A stretch of DNA of 64,000 bases from Nephrocerus scutellatus (GCA_947095585.1 OX352762.1:12751969-12815968), one strand, 5' to 3'. Numbered from the stretch's first letter, positions 9,690-21,525 are shown. The notes: generated by a model from the letters alone, not told the origin. Numbers and translations are program-made.

Positions 9690-12050
9690 AAAAACTCATC
9701 CATTCTCCATTGAAGGAGTCCGCTGGGCAGTGAATTCATTCGGCCCATTCAAATCCCCTGGAGGAGACGGGGTCTACCCAATTCTGCTGCAACGTGGGCT
9801 CCATCAGATAGAATCTCTGCTCGTGAAACTCTACAAAGCCAGCTACAGTCTAGAATACGTTCCAAGGTGCTGGAGAGAAGTGCGAGTGATTTTCCTACCA
9901 AAGGTAGGTAAAAAATCTCCCGAAGATGCCGGGTCCTATAGACCAATCTTCATTTCTACTTAAATCCATGGAGAAGATATTAGGTCACTAGATAAAATCG
10001 AATGGACTCCAAAATAACCCAATAAACCCCAGCCAGCACGCAGATCAGACAGAACTGCACGAGCTGACAGACGAAATCGAAGACACACATCGGAACAAAG
10101 AAATGTTAATATGTGCCTTCATAGACTAACTTTGAAGTGATTCAATCACAAGCCATAACAAAGGTGTAGAATCCTCAATCATAGGATGGGTTATAAGCAT
10201 GCTATGAGGTAGAAGAATTCGGGCCTCGTTCGGCGACGAATCCATCACAGTAGCGGCAACTAGAGGCTACCCACAAGGAGGACGGCGGATGACCTCGTCC
10301 TCATGGTCCGTGTCAAATTCGAGAGTACGATAGCAGAACGAATGCAATTTGCTCCCAAACTAGTAAATGAATGGTGTAAAGAGGTGAACCTAAGTATCAA
10401 CCCAGACAAGATAGTGTGCACCATCTTCACAAAGAGAAGAACAATTAATCTTACCATACTGAATTTACAAGGCAAGGTCCTCCAAATAAAGCTGGAAGAC
10501 AAATATCTGGGAGTGTTGTTCGACCAAAAACTTACATGGAACTGCCATATGACATACATTATTAACAAAGCTAATAAAGCTTACTTCATATGCCAACGCA
10601 TGTTTTACAATACGTTTGGAATAAGCCCGCAAATGACTCTTTGGCTACACGAGAGTATTATCAGACCTAGGCTGACATACGCAGCCTTGATATGGTGGCC
10701 AAAAACAGAGCAATCTAGGACACGCTCAAAACTCAATAAGATACAAAAACTCATTTGCCTTAGTGCAACAGGTGCCATAAAGATCTGCCCTACGGCAGCC
10801 CTCGAGAAGATTTTAGGACTAACACCACTTTGGCTTAAGACTCTCCACTCTCAGTATACACAACCAGGACATACAAACATAATTTCCAAAATAAACTCGG
10901 ATTATTGTGTTGTCCTACAATCAGACTCAATGATGAAAATAACTGATTTCCAAAGGAACTTCTTGGTTGGAATTCCAGAACGTCATCAAGTTGCAAATAT
11001 CATCAATAACCTGCCCCATCATGCATCCATCTGGTACACAGACGGATCTAAAACAGACACAGGAACAGGATCAGGAGTATTCAGACCCAGAACCATACTG
11101 CGAATACACCTTGGTAACTCCCCAACCGTTTTCCAGGCAGAAACAATAGCACTTTATCTTGGAATGCATTAAAAGAAGATATAGAAGAACTGAGATTTAC
11201 ATGATCTCAGATAGCCAGGCCACACTACTTGCATTAAAAGGCCCTACTTTCAACACAAGAACAACGTGGAGCTGCTACTGCCACTTAAACCAATTGGTCA
11301 AAATCAATTAAATCACCCTTATGTGGTCGTTAGGGCACTTAGGCATTGTAGGGAATGAGGCAGCAGCGATCTTTGCGCAAGAGAAGGCGCATCGATTGTC
11401 GTTAGAGTTGGGGATTGAGCCCCGTGCTTACCTAGCTTACGCCTTTAAGCAACTCTTTATATTTTTGCTACTTAGCGGTCCTCCCTTTGGAGTAAACCGT
11501 TTCTTAAATTGTCGCTTTAAGTCCTGCAACATAACTGTATCATATTATGCTGCAGTCGGACCCCACGACCCAAGAGAAGGTGCAGAAGGTACTTTCACTG
11601 GGCCGGAACCAAGCATTGCCTACTCCCTTAGCCACCTCAAAAACAAAATTAAAGAGTGCGATAACAATGCCATCGAGGCTGAATGGGTATCGTCGACAGG
11701 TATGAAACATATACCAAAAGGATTCTCAAGCACAACATTATACACATAGACAAGGCAATCAAACTGAACCGTCATGCACTCAGATCCCTAGTCTGGTACA
11801 TCATTACGGGACACGTCCTTTTCAATAGCCACCTAATAAAAATGGGCAAATCCCAGGCGGACAGTTACCGTTTCTGTAACAAGGCAAAATAATCGCCAGA
11901 AGACATACTGTTCATGTGTGATGCTTTCACACGGAAAAGAATTAAGCACCTCAAGGCTCACACAGTCCCAGGACAGAATGCCAATTCGATCGAATTGGCA
12001 GACGTAATGACATTTATAAGGGATCTAAGCCACCACATAAAGTGGTAATC
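9690..12050 (+). pseudogene. LOA-type LINE ORF2: RT, RNase H and C-terminal zinc-knuckle region
   Basis: This is a 5'-truncated non-LTR retrotransposon ORF2. The RT start reads 'VRWAVNSFGPFKSPGGDGVYP', 'VPRCWREVRVIFLPKVGKK' and 'SYRPI' at 9710-9950. After stops, 'GYPQGG' near 10265 is joined almost directly to 'ADDLVLMVR', so an internal deletion removed the segment between motifs B and C. A long frame at 10303-11172 covers the thumb ('KYLGVLFDQKLTWN', 'RPRLTYAALIWWP') and enters RNase H ('WYTDGSKTDTGTGSG', 'FQAETIAL'). Further RNase H pieces are 'ISDSQATLLALK' at about 11210 and 'LGHLGIVGNEAA' at about 11330, where the family's final aspartate appears replaced. The 11690-12050 end holds 'RFCNKAK...SPEDILFMCDA', a damaged Cys-rich motif. 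The copy is inactive. Confidence 0.88.
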
Positions 12051-12489
12051 ATCTGGGATGCACAATAGATCTCTTTATTTATTAATTTATTTGAATTATT
12101 CAAAACCTTTGAGCTATTTTGGGAATACATATCCGCCTGTTAGTTGTTCTCCTTATTTTCTGCAGGCAGAAAATGTTGATGCTTTGCTTTTCATTTGTGT
12201 GGGTTTTCATTTTTTTTTAGCTTATTCAAGTTATAGGTTTGCATCTATTTGCAGATATTGTTATGCATTAAGGTACAGGAGAGCAAATAAGAGACGCTGT
12301 CTTTATGCATGACTTTTAAAGTCTTGTAGATTGTCGTAACGTGCAGAAATACAGAATCCAGCTAAAAATAAATCAACATTTGTGCTATGCTGCTAAAGAA
12401 GGTATATCATCTCTGAACTTAACTGACAAATTCTGGTGAAAAATACAAAATCAGTCACAGTGTTTTTTAAAAACTTTTATTTAACTTGA
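12051..12489. other. AT-rich spacer
   Basis: No gene is recognised. Part of a 155-bp-type repeat unit begins at the right edge. Confidence 0.4.
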
Positions 12490-12826
12490 CTTGAGCCCAG
12501 GTTTTCTGTTTGACGTATAGTTCTTAACCAATTTGCACACGTCCTTGAATGCGGAAATTTTGTAAGCAGTTTAGTCTTTTGGGCCATTTCTTGGATCTGG
12601 TGTGTGACGCGTTTGTCGCGTGAATAGACTGTTACGTCTGAGAAAATTAGTTTTCCCAACTTCTTTGAGATCTTTTTTAGCCAACGTTTGCAGTTTCTAA
12701 AGAGCTGAAATTTTGTGGACAGCCTAGTCTCGTGGAAATTTCTAAGCATCCGTGTGTAACGCAGTTGTGTGTGGTGCGTATTATTCTTTTAAATGCTGTT
12801 CTTTTTTTTTGTTCAACTTCTTTGTG
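12490..12826 (+). repeat. ~155-bp repeat family, about two degenerate units
   Basis: The marker 'acttctttga' occurs at 12659 and 12816, a period of 157. Each unit also has 'gctgaaattttgtg', and CGCG-rich words such as 'gtgtgacgcgtttgtcgcg'. The same family in the same orientation is at 20.8-21.2 kb. The adjoining RTE-like LINE interrupts a unit right after 'caacttctttg'. Confidence 0.7.
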
Positions 12827-14110
12827 GGTACCGGGTCCGCTACTTCGCCTTCGCGCCATCGCGTGCGGTTCCTGGCAACGAGCTTCGGCTCTCTCCAACT
12901 CTTCCCCAATTGCCGTGGCTCCTCCTCAACTGTTCTGCGCCATGTATTTCTCGGACGACCCGATCTCCTACCATCCTGAGATAACGTATTCCATTGCATT
13001 GCGAAGTTTGCTATGGCACGGTCGCCTTTTCGGAGTGTATGGCCAATCCACTGCCACTTCCGTATTTGGATGGTTGTGCCTATTGGTTCATGACCCGTTC
13101 TCTGGTAAAAATGTTCGTTAGAGATACGGTTAGGCCAGAAAACCATTAAGATGTTCCGTAGGCACCTATTACGAACGTTTGTAATCTTTTTGTGATAGTA
13201 GCGGTCACCTTCCAAGTTCTGCACCCATACAACAGCACAGATTCAACATTTGAATGGAGCAGTCGCATCTTGGTGTCTGACCTGATCGCATTGCTTCGCC
13301 ATATCATGGACATCATTGCAAACACTGATTTTGCTTTGCCGATTCGGTTGACAATGTCCTGTTCGGTTCCATCTTCGGTCGAGACAATACTCCCAAGATA
13401 TTGGAAACTCTCTACTCTCTCTACCGGCTGTCCAGTAATGTTAACTTGAGTTAGTGCCGAGGTTGATGATTTTGGTTTTGGCCTTGTCGTACCCCACTTA
13501 GGATCTCGAATTCCTCTGACAGCTTTCCTCTATGCAGCACATGACATTTAGAGCCATCATAGGTTGATTTAATAATAGCTATTAGTTTATCGGGTATACC
13601 TCTCCTGCGCAAGGTGAGCCAGATAAACTGTCTGATGACACTGTCAAACGCCATCTCAAAATCGATGAACAGCAGGTGCAGTGGTGACCGGAATTCAAAG
13701 GCACTGTTTAATAATGATCAGCAGGTGGTGTTGATATGTGGTCTACACAGAAGGATCCAGTGCGGAATCGAGTATATATTCCAGATTTTCCTTAATTCGC
13801 TTAAGTACTACTTCAGCTATTTCCTTTGCAATTGCAGGAAGAACGCAAATGCCTCTCCAGTTTTCGCACTCCATAAGACTACCTTTTTAGGGAGCTTGCC
13901 AATCATTCCCTTCTTCCACACGTCGGGGAAATTTGTGTGTAGATCGCGGTAGCGATCTCATCTTTGCTGGGAGTTGAGGTGCGAATTCGGGAAATTTTTA
14001 CTTCCGCGGCCCCATTTGATTTGGGTGCATATCGTTGGTGAATACACGGTTAAGGACAGTAGAAAACTGCATAACTTGAGCTGATCCTCATCTAAAACAA
14101 GTACGGCACC
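12827..14110 (-). pseudogene. RTE-like LINE, RT to C-terminus, with YADD segment deleted
   Basis: Read on the minus strand from about 14100, this has linker, then 'CENWRGICVLPAIAKEIAEV', 'HRF'-type remnants, 'MAFDSVIRQFIWLTLRRRGIP', 'YDGSKCHVLHRGKLS' and 'LSGVRQG'. The next residues already correspond to sequence well beyond the YADD motif. Comparison with the copy at 50.7-51.9 kb shows roughly 185 bases missing. The thumb and C-terminal 'RNRCLRNILMVFWPNRISNEH', 'KWQWIGHTLRKGDRA' and 'SGRPRNTWRRTVEEE' follow. The element ends inside a 155-bp repeat unit. It cannot encode an active polymerase. Confidence 0.85.
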
Positions 14111-14119
14111 ATCGAAGCT

Positions 14120-15010
14120 TCGATGTTGGCTAGAACGGTGACCACAATTGATTTGGCGATTCAGTAAAAGGTTCTGCTATCGCACCTGCTCGCTGCTTCC
14201 TTCTGCCAGGTTGTTAATATAATTGGCTGCTCCCTACCTGCCGTATATATCTACAGTAGTCATGTGCAACATTACCTCTAGGGCGCGTGTAGATGTTGTC
14301 TGTAATACCCCACTTATGTGCAAACTGGCTGCCTTTGTACCTTCTCCAAGAATTTAACGTAGGTGGATTTTCCTAGAGCCGGCCACCAGACCAATTAGTC
14401 TTACTACGGCAGTATATAGCCAGTGTACCAGCTCCGGCTTTATTCCCCTACTTTTACCGATAGCGGTTTTTCACGCTTTTTTATCTAGAATAGTTCGCAG
14501 AAAACTAGACTAGTACCATTTAGAGTGGGTGAAGTAACTGTTGGAATTTTATATTTATTTGTAAAGAGGACCAACTAAGTTTTTGGCGGGTTTACTCCTA
14601 GTCCGCTAGTCCTTTTTGGCCCATTTTGTGACGATTGAGAGAGCATTCTGCATAACCTCTGTGATTGTTTTTCGGAACCTACCTGATACATCATCAGCGT
14701 AGGCAACTTCGCTCATGCCATCCTTTCTAGCTCCTTTACCAATCCGTTGATTACAACGTTCCATAGTAGAGGGGATAGAACGCCTCCCTGTGGCGGACCT
14801 CCATCTAAATGCCTTCTAATGGTAGACCCAGCCAGCTCAGCGTTAACAATCCTGCTTAAGAGCAGATGATTGATTAGCTTGCATACTGCATGGCCTTTTC
14901 CCAGAAGATGCATGCTATTCATTATAGCCTCCGTCTTTACATTGTTGAAGGCACCTTCAATGTCAAGGAACGAGTCGATCTTCACTTGACTGCATATTGA
15001 GTGTAGGATG
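14120..15010 (-). pseudogene. LOA-type LINE RT fragment
   Basis: The minus strand carries RT motifs 'FLDIEGAFNNVKTEAI', 'GGPPQGGVLSPLLWNVVINGL' and, after a frame change, 'VAYADDVSGRFRKTITEV'. The catalytic aspartates of motif A and the YADD box are present. Downstream (14160-14600) the thumb is only patchily readable ('KNLVGP', 'SGVLQTTSTRALEVMLH'). Both ends are missing. It abuts the RTE-like LINE. Confidence 0.82.
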
Positions 15011-16690
15011 TGTAGCAGTAGATTTGGCAAACTGGAAATGTACTCCGAAAATATATAGCAGTTATATCAACAGTCCTGCAAGGCAAGAAATAGTATATTA
15101 CAGAACGAGCAAGGAAAGTGGAGTTTATCGTGCGAGGTCGAAGCAATCTAACGAACACGATGAGCACTTTTCGGCGAGTCGTGTACGCTATTTTTTACGC
15201 GTCCAAACCGGTTTTTCTGCTAAATCGAGAGGGAAGCAGAAATCACAAACGACAAACAAAAGAGAATTCTTGCTCATGCGCAATGTGTTCGCTGAGATTG
15301 TAGTAAATAACAAAAGACGTTTATATCATAACATAACTAGCGTACGAAACAGTCACTTTCGTCTATGGGCGTGTGAAAAAAAATTAAATGATACTACCAT
15401 AAATCACAACAATAATTAAAGGCAGAAATAAGTGCAATAGCTCATCAAAAAATTGGTTCGAATACACAACTGCCGCACATATATTTTTCTTTTTTTTTTA
15501 AAAAATAAAATTAACTTTTAAGGAAAATAATTAGCAACATAACATAAGTTATTGAATGTCTTTCATGTGATGTTCCCAATTAAAATACTTAAACAGAAGC
15601 GATTGGATACCTCTCGCCGTCAAGACAGCTTCTTACGCAAGACAGTTCAGCCTTTGACGACCAAATTACTTTGACATCCGCCTGACAGATGCGATCTCCA
15701 CGAGTCTAAAATTAGAAATATTGCTTTGTGAGCCAAGAGTATAACAATAATGGAAAGAATTCTTGGAAAAAAAAAAAAAATAAAAAAACGGACGGGAACT
15801 TCTGTTGGTACAAGACAACGCCTACTGATTTTAATTAATCATATCAAGTTAGTATTTAGGAAAATTCAATGACAAATAACGCGATGATGAGTCACAAAAA
15901 CCGCTGTCTGGTTTTTGATATTCGAAAAAAAGAAAAAGAAAATCAAAGCAAAAAATTCCAAAACAAACAACAAATTCGTTTTGGCCATTTTCATTTTGCA
16001 ATTTATGTATCAATTTTAAGTTTAAGTCAACCATTAACACCGCCATTCCATTAAGATGTGTGAAATTACAACATTAATCCCAATAGATGGTATATCAAAA
16101 CAGTTGGCAGGTATTGAAAAAGGAACAGCGTAAATGTTGTAGTCCTGAAGTATACATTATATTGAATTTCAGCGTTAAGGGAAATATCGTAAAAGCAAGA
16201 AAGCTCCATGTGGCATACAAACACACACAAACACATGATTGGGCCGACGAATATATAAAGTGTGAGATATGGATATTAGTTACCTAGCTAAATAAAATAT
16301 CTGTTCATTCAATAAGAAAGTATAAGTTCTTATACACTGCTCTAAAAAGTAATAGGCACAGTTTAATTTTTAACGTTAACAAATTTTTAAAAAAGTTATA
16401 ATTGTGGTTGTATATAGAAAACTGGCAAACTACTAACAACCGACATAAAAACAAGAAAATTTAAATTTTTTGGTCACGCGGATCTTGTATCTGCAGAACG
16501 AAGTGGGGTAACAAATCGCAACCAAATAACCTGCATCGAAGGAGTTTTCCGACCTAAGTACTCCCAGCAGCGAATGAATTTCTCAGATGTAATCACCTAT
16601 GAGGTACCAAGTATTCGGAGCTTCGGATCATCAAAGGACTAGCATACCCGGCTTATTTCGTCCTACGAGACACAAAATGACACAGCTTGG
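15011..16690. other. stretch without recognised features
   Basis: Open frames at 15.0-15.4 kb have no recognisable domain. They sit in sequence of somewhat higher GC (15,170-15,360) that could be a piece of an unidentified mobile element. Poly-A runs lie near 15,770. Nothing else is identified. Confidence 0.4.
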
Positions 16691-16699
16691 TGGTTGCCC

Positions 16700-17885
16700 G
16701 TCTGGTTAACAGCTCAACCGCGTTTTCGATGGTGGACTTGATATGAGAATTCCAATTAAGCCGTTTATCAAGGATAACGCCGAGATATTTAACCTCTATA
16801 ATAATAATAATCTATCGTGGTGGCTTTTTATGTTGACAGGTCCCAAATCGACCCGTCTTCTTTTCGTGAAAGGCACTAGAACGGTTTTGCAAGGGGGACA
16901 TCACGTAACTGTAGTGACATACACAGACACTCCTCCCAAGAAGGAAATAATATCTCGACTACCAAGCATAGCCCTTATGCAATTATTGGTCTATTGGCCT
17001 CGGTACCTCTGCTAAACTGATTGCCCTTGCAATAGAATCATAGCCAGTGTTATCGAAAGCGCCCTTAATATCAATGAAGGCACACAGGGCCGCTTCCTTC
17101 GAACGAAAACTTCCTTCTATTATTTTTGCATTATAGTGAAGTGTACGTACCTTCTGTGCTTTTGCCTTTTCTGTACGCGAACTGACTTAAGTGCAGAGGG
17201 GTAGACAATTCTAACTTCCTCTAATATAAACATCAATGAGTCTCTCCATGGATTTGAGGACGAATGATGTTAGACTTATATGTCTGTATGATTTAGGTAG
17301 TTCACTAGGCATATTGCCTGATTTGGAGATAAATATCACATTTACCTGTCTCCAGATAGTAGGAATGTAGCCCCAGTTGTAGCTGACTCTAAATAAAGCA
17401 ATCATACCCGGAAAGAAAGCGATGGAAAGATCCTATCACCGCCGGGAGCTTTGAAAGGTTTGAAAGAGCCTACTGCCCATTTAACCTTATCGGGACTGAA
17501 GATTTTACCAGATAAACTATTTGCCCTACTAGTAATACAGACGCTTTGGTTAGATGCGTAGACGGATCTGGGAAATATTTTAAAATTCTATTCCGTAAGG
17601 GCGAACCCGTATTCGTCCCAACTCTTCGTGCGTTTAGCAGAGTTGAAGAGTTTTCTAACTTTCTTCTTTAACTAAGCCAGATGGTCGTTCCACCAGCGAA
17701 CTTTACTTTTACACAAAGTGGGTTTAGGGAAACAGCTGTCATGATAGAAAGTGAAGTCATTTAATTGATACGCTGACTCATCTAGATCCCCTGTAGACTC
17801 ATGTCTAGAAGAAGCATGTGTTAGTTTGCCGGGAATGTCAAACCTGATGTGCTGATGGTCTGACAGCGAAGCGCCACTAGGGTCC
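16700..17885 (-). pseudogene. LOA-type LINE, 5' part (endonuclease end to RT), inverted
   Basis: On the minus strand the order is 'LSDHQHIRFDIPGKLTHAS' (end of endonuclease, with the SDH motif) near 17,850, linker 'KVRWWNDHLA' near 17,700, RT start 'KWAVGSFKPFKAPGG' near 17,450, 'GYIPTIWRQVNVIFISK', 'FIDIKGAFDNT' near 17,070, 'KTVLVPFTKRR' near 16,870 and 'VKYLGVILDKRLNWNSHI' near 16,760. The segment carrying PQGG and YADD is deleted. It meets the 3' part of the same element, on the opposite strand, at about 17,885. Confidence 0.85.
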
Positions 17886-18855
17886 TGTGGGCCAGTAGAT
17901 GCCTCTACCGCAGAACTTGGGGTCTAAATCCTAAAATGTTACATTGGATGATGGTGAGACCTATTATCACGTACTCGGCTATCATTTGTTGGCCGAAAGT
18001 TTTTGAACGGACAACCTCAATTAAGCTTCAGAAGCTACAAGGAATTGCCGGTCTAGGTAAAACGGGTACCATGTTCACCGGCCCTATGACAGAACTAGAA
18101 GCTGTTGTAGGGCTTTCACTCCTGCAAATCTTCATTAGGAAGATGGCTGCTAGATGCTCTATTAAGCTACAACTAGTATACGAGTACAAACCCGGTGACT
18201 ATGTGGGTCACCTGAAAATTCCACACCAAAGTCTCAACACTAATGGGTAAAAGTCCCACGGTTTTACAAGCGGAACTTCATACCATTAAAATATGCACGG
18301 GACTAAACTTAATAAAGGAATTAAAGACGCTGTAATGTATATCTTACATTCATTTAAAGCGCTGTCGTCCAATTTTATGGACTCGATATCAGTCAAAAAC
18401 TACAATCTATTGCCAGACACAAAAAAGTCAAACTCGGTTGGGTGCATGGTCATCAGGGAAGTGCAGACAACGAATGTGCAGACGAACTAGCTAGAGCTGG
18501 CTCGGAATCTGTGTTCATAGTACCTGAAACATACTATGGTATCAGCTGGGCTGCCGATACTGCACTGACAAATTGTAGGGACCACAAACTTCGTCTGGCC
18601 CAATATGAAAGCGTCCCGGGGATAAGACAATCCAAACAATTAATCCATTGGTGTGGGCTCTGAGAAATAATGTAAGTTCAGCTCGGAAGAGGAAGAGTCA
18701 TCCGAGCACATTCTCTGTGAATGCCCGGCATTACTATGGTTAAGGAGACGCATCATTCACAAGGCAATATGCTCCACAGCGGAGTTTAGAAATACTACCA
18801 CTAAGGATTTACTATCGTTCATTAGGGAGGTGGAAGCGTCTTAGAATAAATACAC
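17885..18855 (+). pseudogene. LOA-type LINE, 3' part (thumb, RNase H, zinc knuckle)
   Basis: This starts with 'LWASRCLYRRTWGLNPKM', the sequence that normally comes directly after the point where the inverted 5' part stops. It continues with 'VRPIITYSAIICWPKVFER', 'MTELEAVVGLSLLQIF', a damaged RNase H ending 'WVHGHQGSADNECADELARAGS' at about 18,440-18,510, then 'CKFSSEEEESSEHILCECPAL' with a CCHC-like pattern near 18,700, and a stop near 18,843. Several frameshifts occur. Its 3' end abuts the tail of SINE copy 2. Confidence 0.87.
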
Positions 18856-18867
18856 CTTAAGATACAA

Positions 18868-19118
18868 TAATAATCTTCGGCGCGACAGATTGTTGCGGTC
18901 CAAGTCCCGGCTTCTCGCGACCATTTTGGTTGTGCATGTATATTTTTGGACACAAATGGAAAGGACCTACAATTGAAGGCTGGATCCGAACTTATTTATT
19001 TATTACACTCGGAGCGTTTGTCACTCATTCGCGAAAAATTCTTTTGATGTTACTGGGATTTGAACCACTAACCCCTACTCAGTAGCTATGCGCTTTTCCA
19101 CTGAGCCACGGCGCCCAC
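18868..19118 (-). mobile_element. tRNA-derived SINE, copy 2
   Basis: On the minus strand the head near 19,116 reads 'GGCGCCGTGGCTCAGTGG', with a B box 'GTGGTTCAAATCCC' and the same body as copy 1 but with an internal deletion around 'GGATCCGAAC'. The tail is a short (ATT)n run at about 18,868-18,880. No clear target-site duplication was found. Confidence 0.82.
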
Positions 19119-19548
19119 ATGTTATCACCAATATAAATTGTGAACTTGTATTCTTTTTACGGTTTGTTTATTAAAGTTGTAATTTATTATAAACTTGTGT
19201 TGTGTTTTATTTGCACAGTCCTTTGCGAACTCGAAAGCCTAAATTTATGACGCACTTTCAAGTTTTGCGACATTAAGTCCAACATTGTGTGCTCTAAAAA
19301 CACTGTGGTGTTATACCAAATTAAAAAAAAGAACATTTCAAAGAAGAGAAACCTGCCGAGAGATGTCACAATATTCAAAGACATCTTCTGCATACTGTTC
19401 AATATTCCGCTGTCAGGTAAAATGAATCATCAAATTGGTCGAAGACAACCAACATTTTGGTCTACCTAACCATTATAAAGAGTTATGAAGTGACCTTTTG
19501 CTAGCAGCACCGAGTGTATCTGTTATATTTGCCATCTCATGTTAAAAG

Positions 19549-20095
19549 ATGGATATCCGACAGGCAACAGGCGACAGAGATGTTTTGCATCTCTTGCATC
19601 TCCCATTTGGCAACACGAAATTGGATCGTCCGGAAAATGTATATCGCCAAGGATACTTTATAGAAAAGGTAAACTCAATTTTCTTAATCTGTTGCTGCAG
19701 CTTTTGGGATTTGAATATGAATTTAAATAAAAATATAAAGGAAAAGTTCGATCGGCTAAGGAAGACGTGACGCTCCCAATTGCTCAAGTAGGTTGGCGTG
19801 GGTTGATAGCGGTGCTATGGTGCTGTGACATACTCCATGCGAATAGTAAGTACCTGCGTCACTCATGTTCTAGGATTTTATTATAATCGTACCTTTGATG
19901 CTATATGTGATGTGCTGGGTTCAAAGCTTCTTTTTTTTTAACAAAATAGCGGAATATACCCTTATCAAAAAGTCAATTTATTTTCAGGGTTGTTACTCTT
20001 TCATTCCAACTGGTGACGGTGATGGAAGTGTAGAGGCAGTCAGTTTGTTTTCAATTTTCGCCATTCAATGTTCCGCAATCGGGATTAAAAATGAG
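19549..20095 (+). CDS. candidate pair of host exons (unrecognised protein)
   Basis: Two open segments have canonical splice signals and matching phase. Segment 1 (19,549-19,668) starts at ATG, encodes 40 residues beginning 'MDIRQATGDRDVLHLLHLPF' and ends at AAG|GTAAAC. Segment 2 (19,988-20,095) is preceded by a pyrimidine-rich 'tcaatttattttcag', encodes 36 residues starting 'GCYSFIPTGDGDGSVEAVSL' and ends at GAG|GTATAT. Both are phase 0, so joining keeps one frame across a 319-base intron. A TAA lies six bases upstream of the ATG, so segment 1 starts there or at the AG just before it. I recognise no family. Chance splice-like signals in AT-rich DNA remain a real alternative. Confidence 0.3.
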
Positions 20096-20819
20096 GTATA
20101 TTTATGCTAAACGTCAGGTACGTCGGGGAGTGATGCGAGACATGTTCTGTTAAATGTTTTCAATTATTCAATTATTTTCTTTTGGAAAACATTAAAACTT
20201 GAAGTGACAGAAAAAATGAGTGTTTGTCTAATGCTTAGCTGAGAAGTAATACAGTGTAGGATTTCTAAATACTGAAATTGAGAATATAAAGAATAAGATA
20301 GTAAAGCGAGCTTCTCAGCTCGCCATATGGATAGTTGTAATTCAGACTGAATTATCTTGAAAGGATTTTACTTTAAAAAAAAATATTACACGTGCCACAC
20401 GCGACACGTGACACGCGTCAAGTCAAGTTTTAAAACAAGTATTTAAAAAAAATACACGCGAATTATTGTTTCCAAACAAGTCCCATCAAATTCTGACTGG
20501 TAGAAGTCGCGATATACAATTGGACAAACCCACAAACCGACACACGTACGCTAGAAAAATTTTCTTGCCCTCTTATTATTAGCTTCGCCCTTCGGGCTCG
20601 CAATAACTCTTATATTAATGCAACTGGAATTCCACAATCTAAGGGAATGGGTGAAAAATAATCTCGATGTGTTAAGGTGGACCAAATTAGGGCTATAAAG
20701 TACACAGTAATAGAAGGGCAAACGAAATAAGCAAAAAGGCTGCATCTAAGATTTTTTTAGAATTATTTTTCACGCATACGAAATCCATGTGTGTACCCGA
20801 CTTTCAATTCATTAAGGCA
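20096..20819. other. AT-rich sequence with CACGCG-rich patch
   Basis: 20,385-20,425 is unusually rich in 'cacgcgacacgtgacacgcg' words, related to the CGCG words of the 155-bp repeats that follow. A perfect hairpin, gcccttcgggc, sits near 20,588. No gene is seen. Confidence 0.4.
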
Positions 20820-21195
20820 ATTTATTCCGCGTATGACACGTGTCGTGTATTGTGTGTGGCGCGTTTTGAATTTGTTTTGAACTTATTTGAGGTCCCTTTT
20901 GAACCACCTTCCACACGGCATAGAGATCGGAAATTTTGTAGTGTCTAACTCCAAAATATCAATTTTTATTATTCCGCGTATGATACGCGTCGCGTATCGT
21001 GTGTGGCGCGATGATGATTGGAAAATTTATTTTCGACTTCTTTGAAGTCCTTTTTAACCACCTTCCATACGACACAGAGAGCTGAAATTTTGTGAGTGTC
21101 TAAGTCCAAAATAGAATTTTTTATATTTCGCGTATGATGCGTGTCGCGTGTTATGGGTTGTACTTTTTTTCGACTTCTTTGAGGTCATTTTTAAC
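20820..21195 (+). repeat. ~155-bp tandem repeat family, about 2.5 units
   Basis: Units share 'acttctttgaggtc' (20,881; 21,036; 21,173), 'ttttaaccacctt', 'gctgaaattttgtg' and 'cgcgtatgatacgcgtcgcg', with periods of 155 and 137. The family also occurs at 12.5-12.8 kb. The CGCGTATGATACGCG-like words are partly palindromic. Confidence 0.8.
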
Positions 21196-21525
21196 CACCT
21201 TTAACACGGGAGACGGTCATTAGGTACTGGAATTTCTGGATCTTAGCCATTTCTCAAGCGATTTCTCTGAAATTTGGTATGTATGACTAAGATCCGACTA
21301 CAAGATTGCTCCAATGGAAATTCTGTGACTGGAATTTCGGGAACGAAACGATTTCTCAAGCGATTTCTATGAAATTCGCTATGTAGGACTAAGATGTTCC
21401 TACAAGCCTTGTTCCTATGGAAATTCGGGGATACGGTCATTAGGGACCGGAATTTCGGGAACTAAGCCATTTCTCAAGCGATTTCTCTGAAATCATGTAT
21501 GTAGGACTAAGATCCGACTATAAAA
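21195..21525 (-). repeat. 118-bp tandem repeat, about three units
   Basis: On the plus strand the marker 'atttctctgaaat' occurs at about 21,261, 21,363 and 21,481. The units contain 'ggtcattagg', 'ccggaatttcggg' and 'tatgtaggactaagat', the complement of the 6.2-6.7 kb array. The array directly follows the 155-bp repeats. Confidence 0.82.

Noticed and set aside
20580..20600. GC hairpin gcccttcgggc as a terminator or Helitron end
   Set aside because: Bacterial-type terminators are not expected here, and no CTRR end or Helitron coding sequence is nearby.
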